Shown here one piece after another: positions 52,265 to 61,676 of a stretch of 63,324 bases of DNA. The DNA lies in contig NZ_QWUA01000020.1 of assembly GCF_003576525.1 (NCBI RefSeq), positions 1 to 63,324 of the forward strand. Reading direction: 5' to 3'. Position 1 is the first letter of the stretch; each line of letters begins with the position of its first letter. Below the pieces are notes generated by a model. It did no database searches, was not told where the DNA came from, and saw only the letters and a program-made list of their open reading frames with translations. The DNA is from Rummeliibacillus sp. POC4 (GTDB taxonomy: Bacteria; Bacillota; Bacilli; Bacillales_A; Planococcaceae). Made by a program: the position numbers and the translations under genes.

Positions 52265-52702
52265 ATGGATAAAAAATTAAAACCAAATCGCCAAATTAAC
52301 GGAACATTCGGAGCCGTTTGGGTAAATAACGAGAAATGGCTTGATATTGAAAGTTTCGAAGCAAAAGTTGCATTGAATTTTGAAGATGTAAACATGGCTG
52401 AAGATTTGGCTACACATAAAAAGTACACAGGGTGGTCGGGAGAAGGCACTATTACTGTGAAAAAGGTTTATTCTCGTGGAGCTAAACTATTGGGTGAAGC
52501 GACCAAAACAGGGGAAATGCCTGATGTGAAATTGGTTGGCAAGTTGGCAGATCCCGATGCATTTGGCGCTGAGCGAGTATCGATTGAGGAAATCACATTC
52601 AACGAATATACATTGCTAGCATTTGAACAAAAAACATTGGCTACTGAAGAATTACCATTTAACTTTGCAGATTATGATTTATTAGATTTAATTTCAGCTT
52701 AG
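52265..52702 (+). CDS. Tail tube protein (XkdM-like)
   Basis: 145 aa. RQINGTFGAVWVNNEKWLDI with FEAKVALNFEDVNM and a GEGTITVKKVYSR block fit the XkdM tail-core family. It forms the inner tube inside the sheath. AGGAAGGTGAG precedes the ATG. Confidence 0.88.
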   Translation: MDKKLKPNRQINGTFGAVWVNNEKWLDIESFEAKVALNFEDVNMAEDLATHKKYTGWSGEGTITVKKVYSRGAKLLGEATKTGEMPDVKLVGKLADPDAFGAERVSIEEITFNEYTLLAFEQKTLATEELPFNFADYDLLDLISA

Positions 52703-52713
52703 GAGGCTAACTA

Positions 52714-53115
52714 ATGGATAAACAAGTGAAAAACAAATTGACTTTACTGCAATTAATTAAAGAAAAAGATAAGTATGAAGTTAAAAAAGGAATAAAAGAA
52801 GAATTGTATATAGAGCGGTTAGATGCAACAATCGTGTTTGAAAAGCCAGATCGTACGCTAGCACTTGAATCGATTGAAATGACTCGTGATAAAGATGTCG
52901 AAGCAGGGGAAGCTGACCTGCATCTTATTTACAATTCCGTTGTGGAGCCAAACTTAAAAGATCCAGAACTACAACAGGCATTTAATTGTGTAGATCCTAC
53001 TGATATTATAAGTAAAATATTTGAAGTTGGAGAAATACCGAAAATTGCAGAAGAAATTTTGAAATCAGCTGGATACGGATCACATATTGAAAAAGTGAAA
53101 CAAGTAAAAAACTAA
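52714..53115 (+). CDS. Tail assembly chaperone, zero-frame product (XkdN-like)
   Basis: 133 aa, helical. It matches the XkdN family, ending VEKVKQVKN-like (HIEKVKQVKN). It coats the tape measure during tail assembly. AGGAGG precedes the ATG. Its last codons form the slippery sequence that produces the extended form with the 57 codons downstream. Confidence 0.85.
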   Translation: MDKQVKNKLTLLQLIKEKDKYEVKKGIKEELYIERLDATIVFEKPDRTLALESIEMTRDKDVEAGEADLHLIYNSVVEPNLKDPELQQAFNCVDPTDIISKIFEVGEIPKIAEEILKSAGYGSHIEKVKQVKN

Positions 53116-53155
53116 TAAATAGTGATGGAGATTATTACATGCTTCATCACTATTT
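53106..53155 (+). promoter_or_regulatory. Programmed -1 ribosomal frameshift signal
   Basis: Slippery heptamer A-AAA-AAC in frame (53106-53112), a 4-nt spacer, and an 11-bp perfect stem AAATAGTGATG/CATCACTATTT (53117-53127 with 53145-53155), 17-nt loop. The stop TAA of the zero frame is at 53113-53115, directly after the heptamer. Confidence 0.88.
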
Positions 53156-53285
53156 GCAACGTGGGCATAGCATAAGATCGATAATAAACGCTAGTCCAGT
53201 GGAACGATTATTCCTTTTTGCGTCAATGGAGAAGAGTTTCGAAGAAGAAAAAGCTAAGTACGAGGCCATGTTTGGTCAGTCTTAG
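53112..53285 (+). CDS. Tail assembly chaperone, -1 frame extension
   Basis: 57 codons open in the -1 frame, with no ribosome site of their own. They read LINSDGDYYMLHHYLQRGHS after the shift and end EAMFGQS. The YYMLHHYLQRGHS segment and following SPVERLFLFASMEKSFEEE match the second half of XkdN-type chaperones. The full fusion would be join(52714..53112, 53112..53285), 190 aa. In long-tailed phages the ratio of short to long form sets tail assembly. The tape-measure gene follows 23 bp later. Confidence 0.85.
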   Translation, partial: LINSDGDYYMLHHYLQRGHSIRSIINASPVERLFLFASMEKSFEEEKAKYEAMFGQS

Positions 53286-53308
53286 CTTTTTTGATTGGAG
53301 GTATATAA

Positions 53309-55255
53309 ATGGGCAATAAGCGTGTCATATCTGCAGTCTTAACTCTTAAAGATAAAGACTTTTCAAGTGGCGTAAAAAGGGCAGCAAGTGGCACAACAGA
53401 TTTTGAGAGAAAGATTAAAAAATCTTCTAATACAGTCAGAAATTTTGGCTCATCAGCTATGAGTGCATTCAAAAATGTTGCGGTAAGTGCGGCGGCTCTT
53501 ACTGGTGCATTTGCAGGAATTGCAGGTATTAGTGACATAGCTTCATCTGTTATCGAAACAGAATCAGCATTTAACAGACTGAGTGCTAAGACTGGGGCAA
53601 CAGGCAAAGAATTAGAAGGTTTAAAAGGGACTGCAAAAGATGTTTTTAATGCTGGGTTTGGGGATTCAGTCGGGGAAGTAGCAAATGATATAGGAAAGTT
53701 AAAAGGAATGTTTAATGATCTTGGGAAGAAGGACTTTAAAAACCTAGCTATGGGTGCTAATACCATTGCTGATCTCTATGATGTAGGTACTGAAGAAGTA
53801 GGTAAATCCGTAAAAACAATGACTGCCAACTTCAAAGGACTTTCTCAAACAGATGCACTCGACTTAATGACGACAGCATTTCAAAAGACAGGTGATTATT
53901 CAGGTGATTTACTCGATACATTCAATGAGTATTCACCTTATTTTAGTGCTATGGGTATGAGTGCGAAAGACTTCACAAATATTCTTGTTAAAGGCTCTGA
54001 AGCAGGTGCTTTTAATATGGATAAGGTAGGGGATGCTGTTAAAGAATTCAGCATTCGTTCTATCGATGGTTCAAAAGGTACTGCAGAAGGTTTTAAAGCA
54101 GTTGGTTTGAATGCAGATGACATGGCTCAAAAGATTGGAGCTGGTGGAGATTCTGCCAATACGGCATTTGCAGCAACTGTTGCTGGACTTGCTGCAATAA
54201 AAGATCCAGTAAAGCAAAATGCAGCAGGAGTTCAATTATTTGGTACGCAATGGGAAGATGTTCGCTCAAACGTAGTTCTTGCAATGACAGACGGAAAAGA
54301 CGCAGTAGGTAATTTCAAAGGTGCTACAGAAGAAGCTGAAAAAACAATGCATAGTGGCTTTGGAGATAGAATGTTGAGTATGTGGCGAACCTTAAAAACA
54401 ACTATTGCAGATTCATTTACTTCGAATGGTGGTAATGAATTATTAAGTTCATTAGCTAGTTCAGCAGAAAATTTAATACCTATATTTAGCAGTCTAGTAT
54501 CTACTGCAGTTGGTGGTGTATCGACAATTGCAAGTAATTGGTCAAGTATATCAGGAATTATTTCTGCATTGTCTCCTATTCTTGCTGGTACTGCAGCTGG
54601 ATTTGCTGCATTTAAAATTGGTATTTTAGCAGTAACTGCAGCGCAAAACGTTTGGAGAATCGCAACATCAGGTGTTCAAATTGCAACTGCATTATTAAAT
54701 GGGACACTAGCTATTTCACCTTTAGGATGGGTAGCAATTGCTATTGGTGCTGTAATAGCAGTAGGTGTTTTACTTTGGAAGAACTGGGACACTGTTAGAG
54801 CGGCAGCATCAGCTCTTTGGTCAGGACTTAAAACAGCTTTTTCAGGAGTTATGTCAGCAGCACAATCATTTATATCGCCAGTAGTTGGATTCTTTCAAAG
54901 TTTGATAGATAAATGGAACTCCTTTAAAAGTGCAGTGGCCAACTTTAAAATGCCTAAAATTTCATTACCTTCTCTTGGAGGATTAAAAAAATATATTCCA
55001 GGCTTTGCTAGTGGTACAAATTCAGCGCCTGGTGGTATTGCTCAGGTTCATGAAAAAGGTGGCGAAATTATTGACTTGCCTCGTGGATCTCGTGTCTATC
55101 CTCATGATAAATCAGTTGCAATGGCTCGTGCTGAAGGTGCTCAGAGTGCAGGAGGTAATGTTATTAATATCAATATAAATGGTGTAGGTAAATCAACAAA
55201 TGAGATAGTAAATGAATTAGTACCAGCATTAAAAATGAGATTGGCGAATATTTAG
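53309..55255 (+). CDS. Tail tape measure protein
   Basis: 648 aa, rather short, predicting a tail shorter than those of long siphoviruses. The N-terminal half is rich in Ala, Gly, Ser and Thr with coiled-coil segments. A hydrophobic GWVAIAIGAVIAVGVLLWKN membrane-like segment lies at about 475-495. The C-terminal part has PGGIAQVHEKGGEIIDLPRG, typical of PBSX-type tape measures. No lytic domain is seen. GGAGGT precedes the ATG. Confidence 0.92.
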   Translation: MGNKRVISAVLTLKDKDFSSGVKRAASGTTDFERKIKKSSNTVRNFGSSAMSAFKNVAVSAAALTGAFAGIAGISDIASSVIETESAFNRLSAKTGATGKELEGLKGTAKDVFNAGFGDSVGEVANDIGKLKGMFNDLGKKDFKNLAMGANTIADLYDVGTEEVGKSVKTMTANFKGLSQTDALDLMTTAFQKTGDYSGDLLDTFNEYSPYFSAMGMSAKDFTNILVKGSEAGAFNMDKVGDAVKEFSIRSIDGSKGTAEGFKAVGLNADDMAQKIGAGGDSANTAFAATVAGLAAIKDPVKQNAAGVQLFGTQWEDVRSNVVLAMTDGKDAVGNFKGATEEAEKTMHSGFGDRMLSMWRTLKTTIADSFTSNGGNELLSSLASSAENLIPIFSSLVSTAVGGVSTIASNWSSISGIISALSPILAGTAAGFAAFKIGILAVTAAQNVWRIATSGVQIATALLNGTLAISPLGWVAIAIGAVIAVGVLLWKNWDTVRAAASALWSGLKTAFSGVMSAAQSFISPVVGFFQSLIDKWNSFKSAVANFKMPKISLPSLGGLKKYIPGFASGTNSAPGGIAQVHEKGGEIIDLPRGSRVYPHDKSVAMARAEGAQSAGGNVINININGVGKSTNEIVNELVPALKMRLANI

Positions 55256-55267
55256 GAGGTTGATAGG

Positions 55268-55687
55268 ATGGATATATTTTTCAGCATTAATAATCGAAAA
55301 ACAGTTCTTCAACTTCCTATTGTTCCGGATGAATTTAAAATAAAAAGTCCATTCAACAATGAGACCTGGTCAACTATTAATCAAGGAGACATCTTATTAA
55401 TTGGCCAAAGAGGACTTAAATCTATCTCATTTGAATCCTTCTTTCCTAAGAAAAAATACAAATTTGCAAGAACTAATAAATATAAGGGATGGGAGTATGC
55501 TGATCTATTAGAAACTTGGCGGGATAAAAGAATCCCCATTCGTCTTGTCATAACTAATACAAAGATTAACATGCTTGTATTAATCGACGACTTTGAATAT
55601 GGTCCACAAGATGGTACGGGCGATGTCTACTATTCAATTTCTATGACTGAGTTCCCGGAAATCAAGTTAAAGACAAAGCAGGTGTAG
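55268..55687 (+). CDS. XkdP-like baseplate/hub protein without LysM
   Basis: 139 aa. It resembles the N-terminal domain of PBSX XkdP (VVPDEF-type: LPIVPDEFKIKSPFNNETWS; LLETWRDKRIPIRLVITNT). The C-terminal LysM domain of XkdP is absent and the frame ends naturally, so this is a shorter variant. AGGAGGTTGA precedes the ATG. Confidence 0.78.
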   Translation: MDIFFSINNRKTVLQLPIVPDEFKIKSPFNNETWSTINQGDILLIGQRGLKSISFESFFPKKKYKFARTNKYKGWEYADLLETWRDKRIPIRLVITNTKINMLVLIDDFEYGPQDGTGDVYYSISMTEFPEIKLKTKQV

Positions 55688-55689
55688 AT

Positions 55690-56670
55690 ATGCATGAGTT
55701 ATGGTTAGTAAAGAAATCAAAAATGATTAATATCTCACCTTTAGTTGGATCGATAAAAAGAAGGAGCAACAAAGATGAGTTAGGAGAGGAATTATCATTT
55801 GATATTGCTTTTAATGATGATAAGTATTTTCCTAAAAACCCATGTGACATTGGAGACATGGTGATATTAAAAAATAACAACAAAGAAATCACAAGGGCAA
55901 TTATTGAGGATGAAGACCGAAAAGGCAGAGATCCCATTAGTTATACTGCTTTTGACTTTGCGTTTTATTTGAACAAATCAAATGCTATTTACCAATTCAA
56001 CAAAATTCCAGCAGACCAGGCAATTAAAAAGATATTAAATGATTTCGGCATCCCTATCGGCAGTATTGCTTCCATGCCTACAAAAATTGATAAAATTTTT
56101 AATGATAAAAAAGTTAGCGACATCATCAAAGAAATTATTAAAATCACCAAGCGGAACACCGGCACAAAGTATCTAATGGAAATGCGTGATGGCAAGCTAT
56201 TCATTGAAAAAAGAAATAATATGATTATCACAGGTGAGTTTCAGCTTTATAAAAACGGATCCAAACATGATGTAGTTTCCGCTATCTCAAATCCGAGCCG
56301 AAAAAGAAGTATTTCGGATATGATCAACTCAATCCAAGTTGTATCATCTAAAGATAAAGTGCTTTTGACTAAAGAGGATGAAGCAATGGTAAAAAAATAC
56401 GGAAAACTACAAAAAGTCGTAAAGTTAGACGAAAAAGAAAAACTTACAGCCAAACAAATTGCTCAAAATGAGTTAGATGAATTGGCAACAGTTGTAGAAG
56501 AAACAAGTATTGAACTAATTGGAGATGATCGTGTACGTGCCGGAAGATTATTCAAAGTTGAAGAACCAATCACAGGAATCAGTGGTACTTATTTAATTAA
56601 AGATGTAAATCACACTATCTCAAAAGGCATACACACAATGACATTAGGACTGGAGGTAAGAAATGGCTAA
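55690..56670 (+). CDS. XkdQ-like baseplate hub protein
   Basis: 326 aa, late-control gpD-like fold of the tail tip. HELWLVKKSKMINISPLVGS, SYTAFDFAFYLNKSNA and RAGRLFKVEEPITGISGTYL are XkdQ features. It forms the central hub below the tail tube. It overlaps the XkdR-like gene by 8 bp. AGGTGTAGATATG provides the ribosome site. Confidence 0.88.
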   Translation: MHELWLVKKSKMINISPLVGSIKRRSNKDELGEELSFDIAFNDDKYFPKNPCDIGDMVILKNNNKEITRAIIEDEDRKGRDPISYTAFDFAFYLNKSNAIYQFNKIPADQAIKKILNDFGIPIGSIASMPTKIDKIFNDKKVSDIIKEIIKITKRNTGTKYLMEMRDGKLFIEKRNNMIITGEFQLYKNGSKHDVVSAISNPSRKRSISDMINSIQVVSSKDKVLLTKEDEAMVKKYGKLQKVVKLDEKEKLTAKQIAQNELDELATVVEETSIELIGDDRVRAGRLFKVEEPITGISGTYLIKDVNHTISKGIHTMTLGLEVRNG

Positions 56671-57064
56671 AAGTGATGGTTTAACAGAATTAGCGATGTT
56701 GCTTAAAGAACGGGAAAATTATATTCCACAATCAATAACGACTGGCATTGTCATTACACCACCGCCAGAAGTTATGATACGGCTAAACGATGTTGTCATT
56801 TTAAACAAAGAAAATCTAATCTTCTCAGCGCATATGTTAGCAGGATATAAAAGAGATCTACTCCTAGTATTTAACGACGAAAATTGTGGACAAACAAATG
56901 TGGTTGACCTACATTCTCATGTTGTACAGACATTGAATGTGGATACAAGGGACACGCATATCACCACTTTAGACACCATTGTCAAAGATGATGAAGTGAT
57001 ATTAATGCCAACAACTGACGATCAATTGTATTTTGTGATAGACAAGGCGGTGAGGTTTGAATAA
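56663..57064 (+). CDS. XkdR-like baseplate protein (DUF2577)
   Basis: 133 aa. The GIVITPPPEVMIRLNDVVIL segment is the DUF2577/XkdR signature, an OB-like domain of the tail spike. It lies between the XkdQ- and XkdS-like genes as in PBSX. Start after GGAGGTAAGAA. Confidence 0.87.
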   Translation: MAKSDGLTELAMLLKERENYIPQSITTGIVITPPPEVMIRLNDVVILNKENLIFSAHMLAGYKRDLLLVFNDENCGQTNVVDLHSHVVQTLNVDTRDTHITTLDTIVKDDEVILMPTTDDQLYFVIDKAVRFE

Positions 57065-57501
57065 TGTTGCCAGATATCGCAGAGTTAGAATTTAATACTG
57101 ATACGACAGAACAATCAAAAGACTTACCGAAATTAGGCAAGTCTTTTTTGTATGATTTTGATAAAGGTGATTTTGTAATAAAAGACGGGAAAATGGTGGA
57201 AATTCACGGCGTTGAAGTATTGAAACAATGGATTTTAAAAGTATTAAAAACTGAACGATTTCGATTTAAAATCTATGAAAATATTGAATACGGTGTAACA
57301 CTGGAAGATTTAATCGGTTCAGGCTTCCCGCGATCTTTCATTGAAGCAGAAATAAAAAGAGAAGTAACAGCATCTTTAATACTTCATAGCTATATTGAAA
57401 GCGTAGAAGATTGGACTTTTGAGCGTGATGGAAAATGGATGAAGGTATGGTTTACAGTTGTGACAATTGAGGGGGCGTTTGAGATGGAGGTGACATTTTA
57501 A
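57064..57501 (+). CDS. XkdS-like baseplate wedge protein (DUF2634, gp25-like)
   Basis: 145 aa. [20 protein letters not shown] and [20 protein letters not shown] are XkdS features. Homologous to T4 gp25-like wedge proteins, which nucleate sheath assembly. It overlaps both neighbours by 1 bp. Confidence 0.88.
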   Translation: MLPDIAELEFNTDTTEQSKDLPKLGKSFLYDFDKGDFVIKDGKMVEIHGVEVLKQWILKVLKTERFRFKIYENIEYGVTLEDLIGSGFPRSFIEAEIKREVTASLILHSYIESVEDWTFERDGKWMKVWFTVVTIEGAFEMEVTF

Positions 57502-58541
57502 TGGAGAGCGCACAAGATATTCATAATCGAATGCTTACAAATATTGATGACGAATACGACAAAAGCAATGGTTCCTTTATCTTTGATGCAACTAAGCCTG
57601 GTGCAATTGAATTTTCTACAAAACAAAAAGAAATTACAGACATTCAAAATAAACTGGATATCGAAAATTTATCTGATGATGATCTTGAAAAATTTATATA
57701 TCAAAGAACAGGGATTACCAGAAAAAAAGCAACAAAGGCAACAATACGGGTAATTGTTTCTGGTTCAATTGGTTCGCAAATCAGGGTTGGTGATTTAGTT
57801 GGCACTGATACTTTAAATTTTGTTTTTGTTGAAGAAAAGGTTATCGGTGAAAGCGGACAAGCGAATGTATTAGTTGAATGTGAGTTATTTGGAACGATTG
57901 GGAATGTACCAGCAAACGCGATTAATAAATTCCCGGTCACACTTAGTGGGTTAGTAAATGTCTACAATCCAGAGAAGGTTACAAATGGTTATGATGCTGA
58001 ATCTGATTATGAACTTAAACAACGCTATTATGATAAGTTGCAACGCCCAGGTAAATCAGGGAATAAGTATCACTATCTAGAATGGGCAAAAGAAGTAACA
58101 GGAGTAGGTGATGCAAGAGTTGTCCCTAAATTTAATGGACCGTTGACAATGAAAGTTATTATTATCAATAGTAATAAACAGCCTGCCGATAGTGAATTGG
58201 TCAAAAAAGTTTATGATCATATTTCAGAAAAAATGCCATTTGGAGTAGAAGAATTGGTTGTTGTTTCTGCTATCGGTGTATCTATAAATATTACGGCTTC
58301 CCTTAGTTTAGCAGATGGTTATACAGAGCCAGTGGTCAAAGAAAATATAAAGGAAAATATGGTGGAGTATCTGAAGAGAATTGCCTTTAAAGAATCATAT
58401 GTCAGCTATGCTAAAACAGGTAGCGAAGTTATTGACAGCGAAGGATTATTAGATTATCAGAATTTATTAGTAAATGGCAGTATTGCTAATATTCCAATAG
58501 GAGATGACGAAGTGGCTATTACGGGAGGTGTTAATGAATGA
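57501..58541 (+). CDS. Baseplate J-like protein (XkdT-like)
   Basis: 346 aa. Baseplate J family, opening [20 protein letters not shown] and containing [20 protein letters not shown] and [19 protein letters not shown]. It forms the wedge arms that carry the tail fibres. GGAGGTGACA precedes the ATG; a 4-bp overlap links it to the next gene. Confidence 0.92.
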   Translation: MESAQDIHNRMLTNIDDEYDKSNGSFIFDATKPGAIEFSTKQKEITDIQNKLDIENLSDDDLEKFIYQRTGITRKKATKATIRVIVSGSIGSQIRVGDLVGTDTLNFVFVEEKVIGESGQANVLVECELFGTIGNVPANAINKFPVTLSGLVNVYNPEKVTNGYDAESDYELKQRYYDKLQRPGKSGNKYHYLEWAKEVTGVGDARVVPKFNGPLTMKVIIINSNKQPADSELVKKVYDHISEKMPFGVEELVVVSAIGVSINITASLSLADGYTEPVVKENIKENMVEYLKRIAFKESYVSYAKTGSEVIDSEGLLDYQNLLVNGSIANIPIGDDEVAITGGVNE

Positions 58542-58879
58542 ATCATATGAGCGTATTCTTGAAAAATAAAGTCTTAAAAGACAATTTAAAATCTGTTTAT
58601 GTTGCTTTGTTTAACGAAGATAACGAAATTAATCAACCAAGTTACAAACGGCAACTAGTAGCATTTATCGAACCTGTTGATGGCCAAACATCGAACACTG
58701 CAGATGTACTGTTTCCGATAGCAGGAGAATCATGGGGAAGTATTACTCATATTGGTATTTTTGATAGTATGGATGCAGGTAATTTATTATTTAAGTCACC
58801 TGCAGAGTTTATCAAAACCATCGATATATCCAGTCAATATAAGATACCCAAAAATTACTTGATTGTTCGATTAAAGTAG
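58538..58879 (+). CDS. Tail fibre-domain protein (113 aa)
   Basis: 113 aa. [40 protein letters not shown] and [13 protein letters not shown] are the pattern of a widespread small phage tail-fibre protein. It may bridge baseplate and fibres. GGGAGGTGT precedes the ATG. Confidence 0.8.
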   Translation: MNHMSVFLKNKVLKDNLKSVYVALFNEDNEINQPSYKRQLVAFIEPVDGQTSNTADVLFPIAGESWGSITHIGIFDSMDAGNLLFKSPAEFIKTIDISSQYKIPKNYLIVRLK

Positions 58880-58888
58880 GTGATTTGA

Positions 58889-59704
58889 ATGCACGCTATA
58901 CAAGAATCCGAGTGGGGAAAAGTAAATGTCTTTACATGGGATGATTTAACACCTCATCAATGGGAATGTTTTAGAGTGGCATTGATGGAAGTTGTCTCAG
59001 AAATGACAATAAGTCCTGTTTTGATAGAACAATCAGGTGCTTTAGATGAAGTAATGACAGAAATAAATGCAAAAGGTGTACGGGTTGATTATTCACCTGC
59101 AGTAATGCAAACTGTCGCAGAAATGATTGTAGATATTGTCGTATCCAAACGAGATTACAAAACAGATATGACGAAACATTTACCTTTATACGAACGCAAA
59201 TCCATAATATCTAATGAAATACTACCATCATATGATAGGGAATTACGAAATTGTGAGCAATTATTAGACGTAGCAGAAAGAAATATATTCCTAGATACTG
59301 CTATCGAATCGTTATCAATATTTGAACGAGATCTAGGTATTCAAATTAATAAGTTATTAAGTTATGACCAACGCAGGGAACAAATTGCATCTCGAAACCG
59401 AGCAAGTTTTGATCAAACCACAGAAGCAACTATTAAGTCAGTTGCAGCTGCATATAGCAACGGTGATGTAGAAATTAATTCTACAAATATACCTGGTGTA
59501 TACGAAATTAAATTTGTCGGCACGATAGGCATTCCAAATAACATGGCAGGTCTTCAAAGTGCATTAGAAATAATTATGCCCGCACACTTAGAGTGGAAAT
59601 TCAGCTTTATCTATAACACATGGACAATCTGGAAAGACAAAACTTGGGGTGGTGTAAGGGATAAAAATTGGAATGATTTACGAGTATGGGATGAGGTGAG
59701 CTAA
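58889..59704 (+). CDS. XkdU/YmfQ-like baseplate protein with N-terminal extension
   Basis: 271 aa. Residues about 96-271 match the XkdU/YmfQ (DUF2313) family (LPSYDRELRNCEQLLDVAE-type, LSIFERDLGIQINKLLSYDQ). The first 95 residues (AIQESEWGKVNVFTWDDLTP) are not part of that family as I know it and look like a fused domain. In PBSX-like tails this protein follows the J protein. TAGGTGATTTGA precedes the ATG. Confidence 0.78.
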   Translation: MHAIQESEWGKVNVFTWDDLTPHQWECFRVALMEVVSEMTISPVLIEQSGALDEVMTEINAKGVRVDYSPAVMQTVAEMIVDIVVSKRDYKTDMTKHLPLYERKSIISNEILPSYDRELRNCEQLLDVAERNIFLDTAIESLSIFERDLGIQINKLLSYDQRREQIASRNRASFDQTTEATIKSVAAAYSNGDVEINSTNIPGVYEIKFVGTIGIPNNMAGLQSALEIIMPAHLEWKFSFIYNTWTIWKDKTWGGVRDKNWNDLRVWDEVS

Positions 59705-60045
59705 TGAAGTACACAGAAAAACTAAAACTAAAGAAACCAGATTTAACGGATTATGTGAATATCAGTGATCTCAACGAAAACATGGATACGTTGGATGCTG
59801 CGGTAAATGAACTGCAAGATGGCAGTACATCAATTTCAGATTTAGAAACCACTGATAAAACATTAGCAGGTGCTATCAATGAAATCAAAAACGAAGTAAA
59901 CAATACAAATAATGAAATAGTTAATCATCAAGCAAATCTCATGCCTCACCAATTTACAGATACTGATAATAAAATATACAGATATGGGTTTAAGACTAAT
60001 TCTGCTAAGGATGGTCTTATTTTTGTTTATGAGGAGGTTTTATAG
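59704..60045 (+). CDS. Tail fibre helical segment protein (113 aa)
   Basis: 113 aa. A coiled-coil-like middle (NISDLNENMDTLDAAVNELQ and DKTLAGAINEIKNEVNNT) and a HQFTDTDNKIYRYGFKTNSA tail, as in the N-terminal parts of PBSX-type tail fibres. A trimeric stalk is likely. It ends directly before the glycine-rich protein gene. Confidence 0.72.
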   Translation: MKYTEKLKLKKPDLTDYVNISDLNENMDTLDAAVNELQDGSTSISDLETTDKTLAGAINEIKNEVNNTNNEIVNHQANLMPHQFTDTDNKIYRYGFKTNSAKDGLIFVYEEVL

Positions 60046-60723
60046 ATGTCAGAGATTAATTTACCAACATCTGCGAAACAAGATGAAATTTTAAACGCAG
60101 TAAAAACAAGCGGGAAAGTGTTGAAAAGTAAAGTGTTTGATGTTCCTGGAACATATAGTTGGAAAGTGCCAATCGGTGTAGAAGAAGTGTATTTAACAGG
60201 TTGCGGCGGTGGTGGTAGTGGTGCACATGGACCTGATGGTTCAAGTGGTTATTACGGTGCTTGTGGTGGTGGTGCTCATTATGTAGAATATTATCCGGTT
60301 AAAGTGGATCCAGAACAAACAGTTTCAATTACAGTAGCAAATGGTGGTGCTCCAGTATCAAATGGCGGTACAAGTGGTGCAAATGGTCTTGCTGGTGGCA
60401 TTACAACATTCGGGGGATATTTATCGTTATCAGGTGGAGGTGGAGGTAACTATAGTACGAGGAAAGGTGGCGTAGCTGGAGGACCTTCAGGAACAAATGG
60501 TAGTGACGGAATTCTTCACACTTCCGTTAATGGTATAGTTCCTGAATTGAGAGGGGGAAACTGTGGTACTTTTATTGGAGGAACGTTGGGTTCATATAAT
60601 CATATTTATCCAGGTGGAGATGGCGCTACTGGTAGCGGAGGGGGAGGTGTTGGAATAAACTCAGAAGGGACGCCAAGTGGAAAAGGTGGAGATGGCTTTT
60701 TGATTATTAAATGGTGGGAGTGA
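60046..60723 (+). CDS. Glycine-rich distal tail adhesin
   Basis: 225 aa. A helical N-terminus (about 1-35, LPTSAKQDEILNAVKTSGKV) is followed by a domain very rich in Gly (about 55-218), with runs such as GCGGGGSGAHGPDGSSGYYG, GGGGG and GSGGGGVG, and a hydrophobic end (FLIIKWWE). Glycine-rich tail tips form polyglycine sandwich folds in some phage adhesins (for example S16 gp38). A receptor-binding role is inferred from that and from location. GGAGG precedes the ATG. Confidence 0.75.
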   Translation: MSEINLPTSAKQDEILNAVKTSGKVLKSKVFDVPGTYSWKVPIGVEEVYLTGCGGGGSGAHGPDGSSGYYGACGGGAHYVEYYPVKVDPEQTVSITVANGGAPVSNGGTSGANGLAGGITTFGGYLSLSGGGGGNYSTRKGGVAGGPSGTNGSDGILHTSVNGIVPELRGGNCGTFIGGTLGSYNHIYPGGDGATGSGGGGVGINSEGTPSGKGGDGFLIIKWWE

Positions 60724-60728
60724 TATAA

Positions 60729-61019
60729 ATGAAGTTTGCACAAATTTTATATAATAAAGCACATTGGATATTTGAAGCTGAAGAAAAACCAGCTTTTGCA
60801 CCAAATATTATTTTAGTGGATATAACCGATAAACCAGATGTTCAAGAAGGATGGTATTATAACGGTGATACAGTGGAATTTACGAAACCAGTTTTGCCCA
60901 ATCCAATTGAACCAACAAACCCAGCACCAACAATGGAAGAACTGCAGGCACAAACATTAGTTAACACAGAATATTTAATTGCCATGAACGAAATGGGCAT
61001 ACAAGGAGGAACATTATAA
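60729..61019 (+). CDS. Small tail-associated protein (96 aa)
   Basis: 96 aa. The KPDVQEGWYYNGDTVEF segment and Pro-rich linker followed by a helix (MEELQAQTLVNTEYLIAMNE) are common in proteins encoded after phage fibres. It may be a fibre accessory or assembly factor. The stop overlaps the next ATG (TAATG). Confidence 0.7.
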   Translation: MKFAQILYNKAHWIFEAEEKPAFAPNIILVDITDKPDVQEGWYYNGDTVEFTKPVLPNPIEPTNPAPTMEELQAQTLVNTEYLIAMNEMGIQGGTL

Positions 61020-61177
61020 TGAAGGTCTATGATTTATGTAAATTTTTAATTGATCGCCAACGTTATAGCTATGATAATATGTTGAAGAAGGTAAATGTTT
61101 TTTACGCAAATAATCAGTTGGTTGATAAAGAATACACAGAGTTACTTACAATAATGGATTCACAGAAAACGCAGTAG
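61019..61177 (+). CDS. XkdX-like small protein (52 aa)
   Basis: 52 aa. The ATG overlaps the preceding stop (TAATG), and AGGAGG is 8 nt before it. It is short and helical with an XkdX-like ending (NQLVDKEYTELLTIMDS). XkdX is encoded at the same place in PBSX. Function unknown. Confidence 0.65.
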   Translation: MKVYDLCKFLIDRQRYSYDNMLKKVNVFYANNQLVDKEYTELLTIMDSQKTQ

Positions 61178-61276
61178 GTTGGATAGCGTTATTTTTATTG
61201 CTAAAAATGGTCGAAATTTATCAAAGGACAAGTCCCGTTCTTGTCGAAATATAAAGAATATAAGGAGGTGTATAAA

Positions 61277-61591
61277 GTGGAGTTAACAACAATAACTAAA
61301 GAATCTATAAATAGAGAAATTGATTTTTGTACAGATTTTATTGACACAAAAAAAGATGAATTATCAAAATTTGAAGAAAAGTTCAGAAGACTTACTGAAA
61401 GATTAAATGTACTGACGACAATTGAGGAAAAATTGCCAGAAGGATTATCTAAAAAACTCACACAACATAATATTACTGTTGTGGCAAATGAGCGCTTTGA
61501 ACTGGCTCCTAAGCTATCAAATCTAAAGTCAAACATAGAAGGTTATTATACAATCATTGATAGTTTGGTTGATTTAAGATCAGAAATTTGA
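61277..61591 (+). CDS. Coiled-coil phage protein (104 aa)
   Basis: 104 aa, GTG start 8 nt after AAGGAGGTG; a longer frame from 61241 includes that site. Nearly all helical (KKDELSKFEEKFRRLTERLN), probably coiled coil. No family recognised. It stands alone between the tail and lysis genes with its own terminator at 61600, so it may be a moron. Confidence 0.65.
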   Translation: MELTTITKESINREIDFCTDFIDTKKDELSKFEEKFRRLTERLNVLTTIEEKLPEGLSKKLTQHNITVVANERFELAPKLSNLKSNIEGYYTIIDSLVDLRSEI

Positions 61592-61599
61592 GGATATAC

Positions 61600-61627
61600 A
61601 GCACATCCAATCGGGTGTGCTTTTTAT
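61600..61627 (+). terminator. Terminator before the lysis cassette
   Basis: AGCACATCC pairs with GGGTGTGCT (one G-U), then TTTTTAT. Confidence 0.75.
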
Positions 61628-61676
61628 ATACAAAAATATAGGTCCTTTTACGGCTTATGAAAAGTAGGTGCAGCCA

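Noticed and set aside
60046-60723. Diversity-generating retroelement target in the Gly-rich tail gene
   Set aside because: No reverse transcriptase or template repeat was found anywhere in the window.
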